Shown here: positions 1 through 9,191 of the stretch, piece by piece
Layout: the number at the start of each line of letters is the position of its first letter
How positions within the stretch are numbered: the stretch's first letter is position 1
DNA from: Symbiodinium natans
Taxonomy: Eukaryota > Sar > Dinophyceae > Suessiales > Symbiodiniaceae
Reading direction: 5' to 3'
DNA: 64,000 bases
Assembly (NCBI GenBank): GCA_905221605.1
Contig: CAJNDS010002575.1
Coordinates: 267,101-331,100 of the forward strand
Notes under the pieces: model-generated
What the model was told of the DNA's origin: nothing
What the model saw: the letters and a program-made list of their open reading frames with translations, nothing else
Databases searched by the model: none
Program-made: the position numbers and the translations under genes

Positions 1-162
1 CGCACAGCCCACGCCTTTTGTACCACCTGATCCGGAAAGGATCGGCATGTGGTTGTTTGCAATAAGCCCCTTTCACATCCGGCAAGGATTGCAAGCTGCA
101 TGCGTAAAGCACAGGCTGCATAGGGCAAGTTGGGCAAAAATAGTCAACACTGCGTCTCACAC

Positions 163-2221
163 CTACCCACGCTGTCGCTTCAGGGCAGATTGCAGTGCTT
201 CACTCAATGCCCCGACATCACGTAAGGGCCTGCCATTGAGGCATTGTTTGCATCGCATGTTAGGAGTGCAAACCATGGACATGAAGACTTTGTGATCAGC
301 AGTCGAAACTCGACCGCAAACGAATTTCCGTTCAGAGGAGCCTTTCGGCATCATGTGGATTGTCCGAGTTTTGCAGTGTTGATACAGAACACAACTCCCT
401 TCCACTTTAGGCACAACGGAAGAACTGTGGTCCCCCGCAAGCTGAAGGTTGGTATCACACGATGAACTGGAGTCGGGGCTGCTTTCACTACTGTCCGAAT
501 CAGAAGCCGATGACGAGGTGTCGAGCTCACCTCCGGAACAATCAAGATCGCCAATGCCTGCATGCAACTCCAAGCCAGGATCAGGCACTTCCAGGAGCGT
601 CTCATCTTCCCGCTGATCTTCTGCCGGGGCATCACCATCCAGGTCGGCTTGCCAGTCATCGTGCTCGGGGGAGACACACCCAGGCTCGTCAGCAACAGGA
701 TCGGAGGGAGGAGCTTCAACTGCACGATACCACTCCGACTCCCAGGCATCTGCTGGTTCTGACCCAAAATCTTGGAAACTAGGCTCAGCACTGATTTTGC
801 GATCCGTGGCGCTCTCGACAGTGAATCGGCCTGAGCGCGTGCAATCCGGGAGGAAGGTCTTTGCTCGAATGTCTGCCAACATTCGATCGAGGAGTCTCAA
901 AGGTCCTGCTTGAAAGTCCCTGCTGTATGTAGCAAGGCTTTTGCGATCTTTAAGGGAATGATGACCAAGTGTGGTTCGCTCGTCAGGCGGACCACCCCAT
1001 TTGGACAACCATGACAGCAGAGTTGCTTTTGCGCTGTGGCCAGTGAATGCGTCTCCTTTGAGGACGCTTTGCACCCAGCGCACAAGGTTCGAAGACTTCA
1101 TGGGCCTCATCTGGAAATCACCATTGACGTCAAGAGCGGGCACCAATGGCTCGCCCAGACGAACATCGGTCAATGGCCGCCCCACTTCATGCTTTAACGA
1201 AGTCGATCCCCCAGGCACCCACTGGTGCAACGAGCTTCATCCGGTACCCTTGGGAGTTGCTCGTCATGCGCGCCTTATGCGAGTAGGATGTGGTCTCAAT
1301 ATAGCCATATGCCTCAGGGCCTTCCTCAAAGTCAAGCACGAAGCAATCAATGGCCTTCAAATCTCCCAACCGTGCAATGGAGAAAACAGCAAACAACATG
1401 CAGCCTATACCAAATCTGTCCAAAGCAGAGTTCGAGTAATCTGCAATGAAGGCTTCAAGTCTCAGGATCTCGGACGCAAGAAAGGCCCGCGCCTGCTTAC
1501 GGGGTGGCCTGTGCAGCGCCTCTCTCCTGGCCCTTCCCTTGAGGACAGGATGGTCAAGGCATGGCAAAGTAACATCGACCCCAAGCACATGCTGTAAGAA
1601 TCTGAAAATCTCAAGAGCATTGGTCACTCGCATGGCACCCTTCGAAAGCGGTAAGCTCCCAGTGTATTCTGAAATCACTTCAAAGCGCAGAGGGTAGCCA
1701 CATAACCCACTCATCTGACACCATATGACATAGTGTGTTGCTTGATGAGAACGTTTCCGAAGAGTGCTGATGGCACGACCTCCCAGAGCATCAAGTATGA
1801 CATTCACTCTGTCGTTCGCATGTAGATCCCTGATAGTTCGGCCCACCAAGGAATGATTGTAGTCATGCGCAAGAATCAAATCAAACTTCTGGCAGACCAA
1901 AACCAGTTGTTCATTAACATCCATCTTCGAACGCACTCTCCATGTGGCGCGCTCCACAATGGTTCGATAGTGAGCCACAACAACAACAACATCTGAAGAT
2001 GCAGACCTTGCAACTTGGACAAAATCATCCAGGGTGGCAACTGAAGAGGAGGGCAGATCCAAAGGAATATCCACAGTAGGGAGCGAGACCTGTCCCGATG
2101 CAGAACCAAGGATTTCCTTGAACACCCCTTGCTCCCAAGGAAAAGAAAGTGCCAAGGTCCCAGCTTGTTTGTGCCTCTCCTCGAGGAGCACTCGATCGAT
2201 CGCATCTTTGCTGCTTATCAT
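163..2221 (-). pseudogene. Tyrosine recombinase of YRE-1, one frameshift
   Basis: Would integrate a circular or linear cDNA by site-specific recombination through a 3'-phosphotyrosine intermediate. The first frame (2221 to 1187) carries the box with the first catalytic Arg, RLGD, near residue 288. The second frame (about 1230 to 163) carries GHSAK, then LGHH, then the nucleophile box TYSRD. Both frames align with the YR of YRE-3 if one base is gained or lost near 1190-1230. The usual HxxR box reads HxxK here, as in the other elements of the window. The C-terminal tail is acidic and Ser-rich and ends in a Cys-rich motif (CGR, then C-x4-5-C-x2-C). Start: ATG at 2221, one base after the TGA of the preceding ORF. 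The frameshift makes it non-functional unless it is recoded. Confidence 0.75.
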
Positions 2222-2222
2222 G

Positions 2223-2465
2223 TCACAGATGCATGCGAAACTCGAGGCCCAAAGTAGTAAGCGAGTCCACGATGAGCCGAAGCAGCTTGTCTAGACGGCC
2301 CTTGACGATAGAAAGCTTTCTCTCAAAAGCAGCAACAAGATCCCAACCTCTGGCAAGTCTTTCCTCAAGAAGACCAACACGTGAGTGCAGCCGTGAGATC
2401 TCAGCTCGGAGCGCTTCAATGTCTCTATCCAGGCCCACAGAGGTGGGCACACCGAAGGGGGCCAT
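2223..2465 (-). CDS. Coiled-coil leader ORF of YRE-1
   Basis: An 80-residue protein with regular Leu/charged heptads over its whole length (for example ALRAEISRLHSRVGLLEE). It sits directly upstream of the YR gene, and its TGA is followed by a single base and then the YR start ATG, which suggests termination-reinitiation or a frameshift fusion. Equivalent coiled-coil ORFs precede the YR in YRE-3 (30710-31039) and in the remnant YRE-2 (near 20243). I do not recognise the family; a multimerisation role for the recombinase or for the RNP is inference from the heptads. Confidence 0.55.
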   Translation of the reverse strand: MAPFGVPTSVGLDRDIEALRAEISRLHSRVGLLEERLARGWDLVAAFERKLSIVKGRLDKLLRLIVDSLTTLGLEFRMHL

Positions 2466-2499
2466 AGCAGACCCACCCCCGAAAAGAAAAATTTAAAGA

Positions 2500-2520
2500 C
2501 TTGCGCCAAAATGGCCACCA
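2500..2520 (-). promoter_or_regulatory. Spliced-leader-like sequence upstream of YRE-1 ORFs
   Basis: Read on the minus strand, the 16 bases GCCATTTTGGCGCAAG match the 3' part of the dinoflagellate spliced leader (GCCATTTTGGCTCAAG) at 15 of 16 positions. Over the full 21 bases I count 17 matches. It lies about 35 bases upstream of the first ATG (2465) and has the same orientation as the genes. This would fit a relict spliced leader from a retro-copied mRNA. A chance match is possible, since the 5' third of the leader matches poorly. Confidence 0.4.
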
Positions 2521-2544
2521 TACAAAGAGAATCCAAAAGAGATC

Positions 2545-5505
2545 ATGAGGGGCATGCAATTCATGTTTGCGAATTTTGGGGAAACCAAAATTTCAAAACC
2601 CGGGAATAAAAACTCATCCAACCTACGGTTGGAGTTCCGTCTTGTAGAGCAGCCTCGAGACGCGGTAGAGTATCGCCAGATTGAGGATCATCGTCGATGC
2701 CCTTGTTTGCTTGCTACTAAGGAGTGGAAGGACTTGCAAGGTTACCTCGGATGGTCTCAGGTAAACCTCAATCAAGGTCCGCTGGGACATGCGCGGGTAA
2801 AGCCCACGACTATCGGAACGAATCTCCCGTTGCAGTGGCTCACAGTTGCGACTTCAGGCGTCCAGGCCTCGTGGACCAAGGATAGTGAGGACTCAAGGGA
2901 GTGGGGAGCCTGGGCTCCAGGTTTGGTAAAATCGATCCTTGAGGCCCTTCAAGAGTCCCTCGACAAGGATTTTCAGTGTGTCCAAATAAAGGCGGTAAAG
3001 CATTCGGATGAAGAGGCGATGAGACGCCACTTGGAGCAGGGTCATGTCCCTTACTGGCGACGATGTCGGGCTTGTGTTGAGGGAAGGTCAAGGGACAAGC
3101 GTCACTGTAGAGGGATGATCCCGGATGTCAACGTGCTTGCGATTGATTTGGCCGGTTTGTTCCGGTCGGGGTACGACGAGCGTATCAGTAAAGTGAAATA
3201 CATGCTGCAAGCAGTTTTTGTCCTCCCAGACCTCAAGGCCCTGAAAACCAGAGATCAAAGCCAGGACCCAAAAGGCCATGAAAACCCAGAAGCTGGAGGC
3301 CTCCAGAAACCAGGAGCTACGGTTGCATCAGGTGCTGACGCTATCCTGAGTTCACCTTCCTATGCTCCCACTAGCGATGAGGAACTTGAGGTCCCCTCGC
3401 GGGCGCGTAAGGTGCGGCTGAGCCCGGTTGGCGTTGATGAGGATCTGGGTTCTTTGCCAGAGCGGCTCGATAGTGAGGAAGGGGTGCAAGATCTCATTGG
3501 GGACCAGGATAAGGATGACATTTTTGGCGTCAGCGATGACGAGAGGGAGGAAAAACCTGAATCCAAAGGACCCCCAAAACCCATGGATGATGCAGGGGTT
3601 CATCTCCTTAGCGAGTTGCCGGTGATTGAGCTTACCTTTTGCGAACCCCTGAAATCCAAAGCCTCAAAGGAAGTTCTTACTGCTATTCGAAAAATAGAGA
3701 CAAGAATCCACTCATTGGGTTTCAAAGTGCAACGTATCCACTCGGACGCAGGGTTGGAGTTTCAAAACAAGCACCTTGCGGAGTGGGCGGCGTCCCGGCA
3801 GATTTTGCTGTCAAACACGTTGGGGGATAACTGGCGCAGCAACGGCCGTGCTGAACGCTCCATTGCGATGGCCAAGCAACTCACTAGGACCCATCTTTTG
3901 GCCACGAAGTTGGATAAGGACTTGTGGCCATTGGCGTGGCGCTGGGCCACAGAACATCGGCTACGGGAGGGCCTAAAAAGGTTAGGTCAGACGGTGGTGC
4001 CGATGGTGCCATTTGGGTGCAAGGTGTATGTGCGTCAGAGATCTTGGAGGCTAAAAAACCAGTGGTCAGAGCGGGTGGTGCCAGCTGTGGTGCTGGCTCC
4101 CGTTTATGGGGTGCCGCAAGCGTGGGTGATTCGCACAGATGAGGGGGAGTTTTTTGCTACCACGATAATATTTAGGGACGTTCTCACGTGCCCCAACCCT
4201 CCAGCGTATGTTCCCGCTGCCACCCACAGTGCTCAATCGCCTTTGTCTACGGATGCCCCAGCGGCTCCCACACATCAGCGGGAGCCCACTCGACGAATAA
4301 GGCTGAAGACGAGGTTAGCCCGTCTGCATAGCCATTTTTTGTCTGAAGATGAACATGCTGCAGTGATAGCCGCCACGCAGCCTTTTGCCCTCCATCGAGC
4401 TTTGGAGTTCCTGCAGGCCTCAGCGTGGGTAAAATCCAAGGCGAGTTGCTCTGCCACTACAAGGGATGGGATGCAGGGTACCTGGGGACTCTTTCGGCAT
4501 GGAGGGCAGGTGGGACTGACAAACAGTATGACAAGACTCCCTGGGTTTGCCGGCTTGCTGGCTGCTGTCATCCGGACCGTAGCACCAGGGGTTTCGTTTA
4601 CCACCGTTGCCCTATTTACGCAAGGAAACGTTGGCCCGCACCGCGACGTCAATAACATCCCCAACTCCAACGTTCTGTATCCAATTTGCCTTCCCAAACC
4701 AGGGATGTACGTTTGGTCGCAGCTACAAATGGGTGATCAGTTGTCAGGACCTGTAGAAGTTCGGGCGGTGCCCGGCGGCGAGTTGCAAGCTGGACAGGTG
4801 CGTTGGTTGCGGGAGCGTGAGCCGCTTCAGCTCAATGCGAAATCCTGGCATTCGGCCCAGGTTCTTGGTCAGTCCCGGGTTCTGTTGTTGGTCTCTTACA
4901 GTTTGCTAGCAATAAACAAAACTACAGCAGAGCATAAAGCTACGTTGAGTGAGTTTGGTTTTGTGCTTCCTGGGCCTTCGGCCAATCAGTTGTGCCTTGC
5001 CATCTCTGAGGACGATGCTGATGATGCTCATCAGGGGGGAGAGGGTGGTATGCTGGAGGAGGGAGCGCATGTCCAAGCACGTCACCCCCCGATAAGCAAA
5101 ACCTGGAACCATGATTCTGCTGGAGCGCATGTCCAAGCACGTCACCCCCCGATAAGCAAAACCTGGAACCATGATTCTGCGTTCGAAGCACGTCACCCCC
5201 CGATAAGCAAAACCTGGAACCACGATTCCGCTTTCGAAGCGGGTGTGGGTAGTTTGTCTGATGTTGAGTCTGAAGCTGATGCCGCAAGAAGCGGTTTGTT
5301 TGGGGACCTGGATAGCAAGTTGTTCCTGAAAACAAAAGCCCAAAACCCAATGAACATGAAAAATCCAAAAACCAAAATAAATACGATAAAGCACAAAAAC
5401 CAAATAAAAACGAAGGGTTCAGGGTTCAAGCGTGCGCGTGTATGGATCGAGGCTGCATGGAGTGCATGCCATTTTTTGCTGCGAGCCCCGAAGGGGAGTA
5501 CGTAG
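2545..5505 (+). CDS. COP-1 polyprotein part 1: integrase plus dioxygenase-like domain
   Basis: Integrates the element's cDNA into host DNA. A zinc-binding segment (HLEQGH...CRAC, residues about 160-180) precedes the catalytic core. Core acidic residues: Asp201 (AIDLAG), Asp401 (HSDAG) and Glu437 (GRAERS); the last two have the canonical 35 residues between them. Between Asp201 and Asp401 lies an insert of roughly 130 acidic, Pro/Ser-rich residues. After the integrase C-terminal domain comes a second fold with H699-x-D701, H769 and R778. Histidine and arginine are 9 apart, the spacing of Fe(II)/2-oxoglutarate oxygenases. The tail holds a three-fold repeat and an A-rich stretch that runs into the RT frame. 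The ATG at 2545 is probably not the true start, as the element is truncated. Integrase call is secure; the oxygenase call is inference. Confidence 0.8.
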   Translation: MRGMQFMFANFGETKISKPGNKNSSNLRLEFRLVEQPRDAVEYRQIEDHRRCPCLLATKEWKDLQGYLGWSQVNLNQGPLGHARVKPTTIGTNLPLQWLTVATSGVQASWTKDSEDSREWGAWAPGLVKSILEALQESLDKDFQCVQIKAVKHSDEEAMRRHLEQGHVPYWRRCRACVEGRSRDKRHCRGMIPDVNVLAIDLAGLFRSGYDERISKVKYMLQAVFVLPDLKALKTRDQSQDPKGHENPEAGGLQKPGATVASGADAILSSPSYAPTSDEELEVPSRARKVRLSPVGVDEDLGSLPERLDSEEGVQDLIGDQDKDDIFGVSDDEREEKPESKGPPKPMDDAGVHLLSELPVIELTFCEPLKSKASKEVLTAIRKIETRIHSLGFKVQRIHSDAGLEFQNKHLAEWAASRQILLSNTLGDNWRSNGRAERSIAMAKQLTRTHLLATKLDKDLWPLAWRWATEHRLREGLKRLGQTVVPMVPFGCKVYVRQRSWRLKNQWSERVVPAVVLAPVYGVPQAWVIRTDEGEFFATTIIFRDVLTCPNPPAYVPAATHSAQSPLSTDAPAAPTHQREPTRRIRLKTRLARLHSHFLSEDEHAAVIAATQPFALHRALEFLQASAWVKSKASCSATTRDGMQGTWGLFRHGGQVGLTNSMTRLPGFAGLLAAVIRTVAPGVSFTTVALFTQGNVGPHRDVNNIPNSNVLYPICLPKPGMYVWSQLQMGDQLSGPVEVRAVPGGELQAGQVRWLREREPLQLNAKSWHSAQVLGQSRVLLLVSYSLLAINKTTAEHKATLSEFGFVLPGPSANQLCLAISEDDADDAHQGGEGGMLEEGAHVQARHPPISKTWNHDSAGAHVQARHPPISKTWNHDSAFEARHPPISKTWNHDSAFEAGVGSLSDVESEADAARSGLFGDLDSKLFLKTKAQNPMNMKNPKTKINTIKHKNQIKTKGSGFKRARVWIEAAWSACHFLLRAPKGST
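5062..5231 (+). repeat. In-frame 60-bp tandem repeat in COP-1
   Basis: Two perfect 60-base units (5062-5121, 5122-5181) and a third shortened unit to about 5231. Each codes for the motif RHPPISKTWNHDSA. The unit length keeps the frame, and the repeat lies in the linker between the dioxygenase-like domain and the RT. Confidence 0.9.
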
Positions 5506-8453
5506 CAGCCGATGTGCTAAAGCCCGGAGAGCGACTTTGTGCCTTGGATGGGGGGAGACTCGTTGAAGCTCCTACTTGGGTCGTCGATGGCTCAGCCGAA
5601 ACAGCTCAAGCCGTGCAAGGGCATGACGATAGCGCTGGTCCGGATTGGTTTGATCGAGTTTTTGGAGTTGGCGAGTTGGGATGCTTGCTTCGCCCGTTGT
5701 CTTGTGTTGATACGTGTGATGTTGAAAGTAGGATGATCGCCTCGGAGCTGCCGTTGAGAGCCCCGTCTGATGATTGCTTGGATAGCGGTCATGTGTTGGT
5801 TGATGCGGACTTGTGCCAGCGAGGTTTGAAGGCGCTGCTCAGCCGTGAAGCAAGGCAGCTTAAGGGAGAACTAAGTGGAGGAGAGAATTCCACAGATGCT
5901 GCTGAGACGGCCCAGCTAATGACCAGTGGCACTGAGGTGATGCAACAGATTGAGCAAGAGTTGTCTTGGCTGCGTGCTTGTAAACTTGAAGGCCAAATGA
6001 TCCCCAGCACGAGCGATGCTGATGAGAATGCTTGTGAGCTCCCTCAATTCCTACAAACCAGAACGTTCACGAATGAGGAGGTGATGGCCGAGTGGGATGA
6101 AAATTGGGAAAGGGCTACACAAGCCGAGTTAACGTCGTTGCTAGAGACCAAGAAGGCTTTGATTCGGGTGGACGATGACACGATTGCTGCGTGGGTTGCG
6201 TCGGGAGCGGAAGTCACTCAAGTGCCGTCAAAAACTGTTTTCACGCGAAAGGCCGTGAGCGGCCGTTACAAATGTCGTATTGTGGTGTGCGGCAATGCGC
6301 TGCCAAATGTGGGCGAGAGCAGTTTGGAGCGGCGGATGGCTACTTACGCGGGAGGAGTGGACGTGAGTCTTCTCCGGGTTCTGCTTGCTGAAGCTGTTTT
6401 CCACAAGCATGACATTGCGACGTGGGATGTGTCAACAGCCTTCTTGAATGCCCCGGCACGGCCCCGTGATCTTCGAGCTGCAGCAAGAGGTAAGACCCAG
6501 ATTGTGATCGCTGTCCCGCCGCGATCGTTGGTTCGAAAGGGCCTTGTGCCAGCTCGCGAAAAGTGGAAGGTTGAGTTGGCGGTGTATGGGCTAGATACTA
6601 GCCCTCGCGATTGGTCGTTGCATCGCAATGATACCTTGAGGGTCATGGTTGTTCTGGTTGAGGCGGGCGCTTTGCGTTTCAAGGCCTGTGTGTCTGACTC
6701 CAGCGTTTGGTTGATCTTCCTGGTGGATTCGGCTGAGGACGCTGTTGAAGCCGGAGTGTTGGTTGGTTGGCTGGCCGTTTATGTAGATGATTTTTTGGCA
6801 GCTACTCGAAAATCGTATTTGAAAGCGATCTACGGATGTATCAAGCAGACTTGGGATTGCGGCGCTGTTGAGTTTGTAGGTCGGATTGGAGAAAGTGAGC
6901 CGCTTCGTTTTGACGGTTTGGAGTTGCATTGGGATGAGAAGGGTGAGGAGTTGTGTGTACATCAAACGTCGTATGTCCGCGGTATGTTGGATCGTCACTC
7001 TGACGTGGTACCGCAACAGGTGCCGTTGGCCCGACATTTGCCCCAGGAGGGCGAGGTGGAGCCTGACAGCGATGCGTTGAAAGAATGCCAGCAACTGGTG
7101 GGCGAACTATTGTGGATTGCTGTGCGTACCCGCCCTGACGTGGCGTATTCCTGCTCAAGGATAGCGTCTGTTATGTCAAGGAGGCCGCGTGAAGCGTGCA
7201 AGGCGGCGCTTGGAGTCCTGGGTTACCTCGCCACGACGTCATCCTTGGGATTGAGATTCTCGATGACCCTCCCTGAGAAGAGGGCTGAGATTCAGAAGGC
7301 TTTGCAAGACGGCGGCCTTTTAGAGGTTCACACTGACGCGGGGTTCGCCCCGGAGGGGTCGAGGTCTCAAGAATGCGTTATTATTTATTGGCGTGGTTGT
7401 TGCGTGTCCTGGGTGTCGAGTCGTCAGCCGTTTATTGCCCAATCGACATGTGAAGCGGAGTTAATCTCCACCATTCAGGGACACAACATGGGCGACGCCG
7501 TAGCTTGTCTTCTTGATGAGATTTATCCCGCAGGCAGCTACCGAAAAGTGCTGTTGAACGACAACTCAGCAGCTATTGGCGTCCTGGCGGCTGACACGAA
7601 TTCATGGCGGACGAGACATTTAAAAATTAGAGCAGGAGCTTTGAGGGAAAAGGTCGCCTTATTCCAATGGGAGGTGATGCACCTAGAAGGTGCTTCTAAT
7701 ACTGCGGATATTGGAACCAAACCTCTCCAAGCTCCGCGACTGGACTTGCTTCGGGGTTTGCTTGGGATGGGCTCCGCTAAGGGCTCGGTTTTGCCTTCCA
7801 AGGTTCAAAGGTTGGCTAAGATCTTGGGCTCCATGGTGATTTCGCTCTGTGTGAATCCTTCTGAGGGCAGCCGTGAGGTTGTCGAGGTGACTGAGCCTAA
7901 CGACTCAGACAATTGGACGCTTTACTTGCTTTTGATCTTGTGGACAATTTCAGTGATTGCTGTGTGGGAGGTAGTTAGGAGGGTTGCGGATCATGCTTGG
8001 GTCTACTTTACTGCAAGGCCCGCGCGAGAGCCTGAGTCGGATCCAGAATCGGAGCCTCCAGAGTTTGAGCCTCTTGAGGAGGACAATCTCCCTTTTGAGG
8101 CCCATCGCCGACCAGAGATGACGAGGGTGGACGCTGACGATGAGCAGTTGCTGCCACCTCCTATGCCCCCACACCGACCCCCCATGCCCGTTAGGTTTCC
8201 AGAGCCGGAGCCTGAACATGATGCTTATGCAGCTGCTCGGGATCGGGAGTGGGCGATGTTGCTAGATGCTCAAGCAGCGCAGCTGAATGCCCATGATGCT
8301 GCTGTACCGCAGGGCGAACCTCTAGAGTTTAGGTACGTTGATGATGTTGCTTACCTCGACCCTGTAGTATTGTATTTCCGGATCCTCCACTCCGCCTTCG
8401 CCACGGTTGGCCGGTGCCTGTACAGATGTCCCTGGTCGAGATCGAGAGGGTGA
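5442..8453 (+). CDS. COP-1 polyprotein part 2: reverse transcriptase, RNase H, membrane segment
   Basis: Copies element RNA into DNA. The copia RT is seen in order: GRYKCRIVVCG fingers, WDVSTAFLNAP, then the catalytic YVDD at about residue 447. RNase H follows: HTDAGFAP, QSTCEAELIS, LLNDNSAA and the closing ADIGTKPL. Beyond RNase H is an extension not found in standard copia: a hydrophobic segment (LYLLLILWTISVIAVW) and then an acidic, Pro-rich tail. This frame and the upstream one are both open from before 5343 to 5505, so a shift of frame could occur anywhere in that A-rich overlap. I see no canonical X-XXY-YYZ slippery heptamer. Either non-canonical frameshifting or a disabling indel explains the break. 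Confidence 0.85.
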   Translation: MDRGCMECMPFFAASPEGEYVAADVLKPGERLCALDGGRLVEAPTWVVDGSAETAQAVQGHDDSAGPDWFDRVFGVGELGCLLRPLSCVDTCDVESRMIASELPLRAPSDDCLDSGHVLVDADLCQRGLKALLSREARQLKGELSGGENSTDAAETAQLMTSGTEVMQQIEQELSWLRACKLEGQMIPSTSDADENACELPQFLQTRTFTNEEVMAEWDENWERATQAELTSLLETKKALIRVDDDTIAAWVASGAEVTQVPSKTVFTRKAVSGRYKCRIVVCGNALPNVGESSLERRMATYAGGVDVSLLRVLLAEAVFHKHDIATWDVSTAFLNAPARPRDLRAAARGKTQIVIAVPPRSLVRKGLVPAREKWKVELAVYGLDTSPRDWSLHRNDTLRVMVVLVEAGALRFKACVSDSSVWLIFLVDSAEDAVEAGVLVGWLAVYVDDFLAATRKSYLKAIYGCIKQTWDCGAVEFVGRIGESEPLRFDGLELHWDEKGEELCVHQTSYVRGMLDRHSDVVPQQVPLARHLPQEGEVEPDSDALKECQQLVGELLWIAVRTRPDVAYSCSRIASVMSRRPREACKAALGVLGYLATTSSLGLRFSMTLPEKRAEIQKALQDGGLLEVHTDAGFAPEGSRSQECVIIYWRGCCVSWVSSRQPFIAQSTCEAELISTIQGHNMGDAVACLLDEIYPAGSYRKVLLNDNSAAIGVLAADTNSWRTRHLKIRAGALREKVALFQWEVMHLEGASNTADIGTKPLQAPRLDLLRGLLGMGSAKGSVLPSKVQRLAKILGSMVISLCVNPSEGSREVVEVTEPNDSDNWTLYLLLILWTISVIAVWEVVRRVADHAWVYFTARPAREPESDPESEPPEFEPLEEDNLPFEAHRRPEMTRVDADDEQLLPPPMPPHRPPMPVRFPEPEPEHDAYAAARDREWAMLLDAQAAQLNAHDAAVPQGEPLEFRYVDDVAYLDPVVLYFRILHSAFATVGRCLYRCPWSRSRG

Positions 8454-8851
8454 GATCGGGGTGGGGAGGGCCTGAAAGTGCGCTGTTTCTTTTGCCGCCT
8501 GCAGGCGGCGATGATTTTTACGAAACTCCGTCGGGCGGGAGGTCCACTGTGGTCGTCCGGTGGCATATTGGTCCCCGGCGCAGGATGTTTTCCCCAGTGA
8601 GGACAAATAGTGCTTACGAGCTTCGTGTTTTCACCGGAAGAAGGAGGACTCTTCTGATGTATGCTGACATGGAAACACAAATCGTAGATGACAACTGGCG
8701 AGTGCCAGGCGCGGGTCAAGCCTACTTAGATCGCCAATGGCGCGGTCGCACTGAACTTGAAATTGATCTTAATCTGCTGAACCCGCGTTCCCGAGCTGAT
8801 CTCATACAAAGGGCCGATGAACAGCGGAGGCAACTCCGGACAGGCCTGTAA
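8414..8851 (+). CDS. COP-1 C-terminal extension in a third frame
   Basis: A 145-residue ORF overlapping the end of the RT/RNase H frame by 40 bases, ending 87 bases before the polypurine tract. It looks like the original C-terminus of the polyprotein displaced by a one-base indel near 8400. It is basic (PRRR, GRRRT) with an alternating hydrophobic stretch and an Arg-rich end. I do not recognise a family. It occupies the position where COP-2 has its zinc-binding C-terminus, but I see no similarity between the two. Confidence 0.45.
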   Translation: MPVQMSLVEIERVRSGWGGPESALFLLPPAGGDDFYETPSGGRSTVVVRWHIGPRRRMFSPVRTNSAYELRVFTGRRRTLLMYADMETQIVDDNWRVPGAGQAYLDRQWRGRTELEIDLNLLNPRSRADLIQRADEQRRQLRTGL

Positions 8852-8938
8852 GACCCTGTTTTGGGGGCGCTTTTGACTTTTCTCCCAAGAATCCTACAGC
8901 AGGATCCATTGTGATCGTCAGGCGAACTAGCGCCTACC

Positions 8939-8951
8939 GAGGGGGAGAGTG
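8939..8951 (+). other. Polypurine tract of COP-1
   Basis: Purine run GAGGGGGAGAG immediately 5' of the LTR start TGTTGAC, the expected priming site for plus-strand DNA synthesis. Confidence 0.7.
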
Positions 8952-9157
8952 TGTTGACAAGTGTGATCTCGATGCCTACGGCCTTCCGCTCGAGGCTCTT
9001 TTGTGTAGGAGGCTGTGCCAGGCATCTTTAAAATCGAGATGTATAGCCAAAGCACCTGTGCTCAGCACCAATCCCTGAGACTACGCAGTTCTTTGTGTGG
9101 CCTTCTGTGTAAAAGAGTCGGTAAGCTGCGCCTCCGTGGGAGCTCCCTCAGCTCACA
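8952..9157 (+). repeat. 3' LTR of COP-1
   Basis: Starts TGTTGACAAG directly after the polypurine tract and ends ...GCTCACA near 9157, where a TA microsatellite begins. Length about 206 bases. No partner LTR is seen in the window, so the right boundary is set only by the terminal CA and is uncertain by a few bases. Confidence 0.6.
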
Positions 9158-9158
9158 C

Positions 9159-9159
<1 letters not shown>

Positions 9160-9187
<28 letters not shown>
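9160..9187. repeat. (TA)n microsatellite
   Basis: About 14 TA dinucleotides directly at the 3' end of the COP-1 LTR. Confidence 0.95.

Positions 9188-9191
<4 letters not shown>

Larger units (their letters stand above)
1..2540 (-). mobile_element. YRE-1: fragment of a tyrosine-recombinase retroelement
   Basis: Minus-strand fragment holding a short coiled-coil ORF followed by a YR gene, the same order as at the 5' end of the intact YRE-3 (22356-31398). The gag and pol genes expected downstream would lie left of position 1, outside the window. On the right the fragment meets the copia element COP-1; the exact junction is not visible but lies between about 2520 and 2620. The G-rich stretch near 2471 followed by an A-rich run resembles the boundary of the A-type terminal repeat in YRE-2 and YRE-3. 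Bases 1-162 lie downstream of the YR stop and hold no gene I can support. Confidence 0.7.
2610..9157 (+). mobile_element. COP-1: Ty1/copia-type LTR retroelement, 5'-truncated
   Basis: Gene order integrase then RT/RNase H on the plus strand is the copia order. No gag, protease or 5' LTR is seen upstream; the coding frame starts abruptly after the YRE-1 remnant. The 3' end is well defined: polypurine tract at 8939-8951 followed by an LTR beginning TGTTGAC at 8952 and ending in CA near 9157. Coding capacity is split over three frames (2545-5505, 5442-8453, 8414-8851), so the copy is probably dead, unless the first frame change is programmed. It carries two additions to the standard copia set: a dioxygenase-like domain after the integrase and a membrane-spanning C-terminal extension. 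Confidence 0.8.

Noticed and set aside
971-1597. 208-residue plus-strand ORF opposite the YRE-1 recombinase
   Set aside because: Antisense of the conserved catalytic region; no motif of its own. The same applies to most plus-strand ORFs across 12-31 kb and 45-57 kb.
5395-5412. CAAAAAC / ATAAAAACG as a -1 slippery site in COP-1
   Set aside because: Neither fits X-XXY-YYZ in the upstream reading frame.
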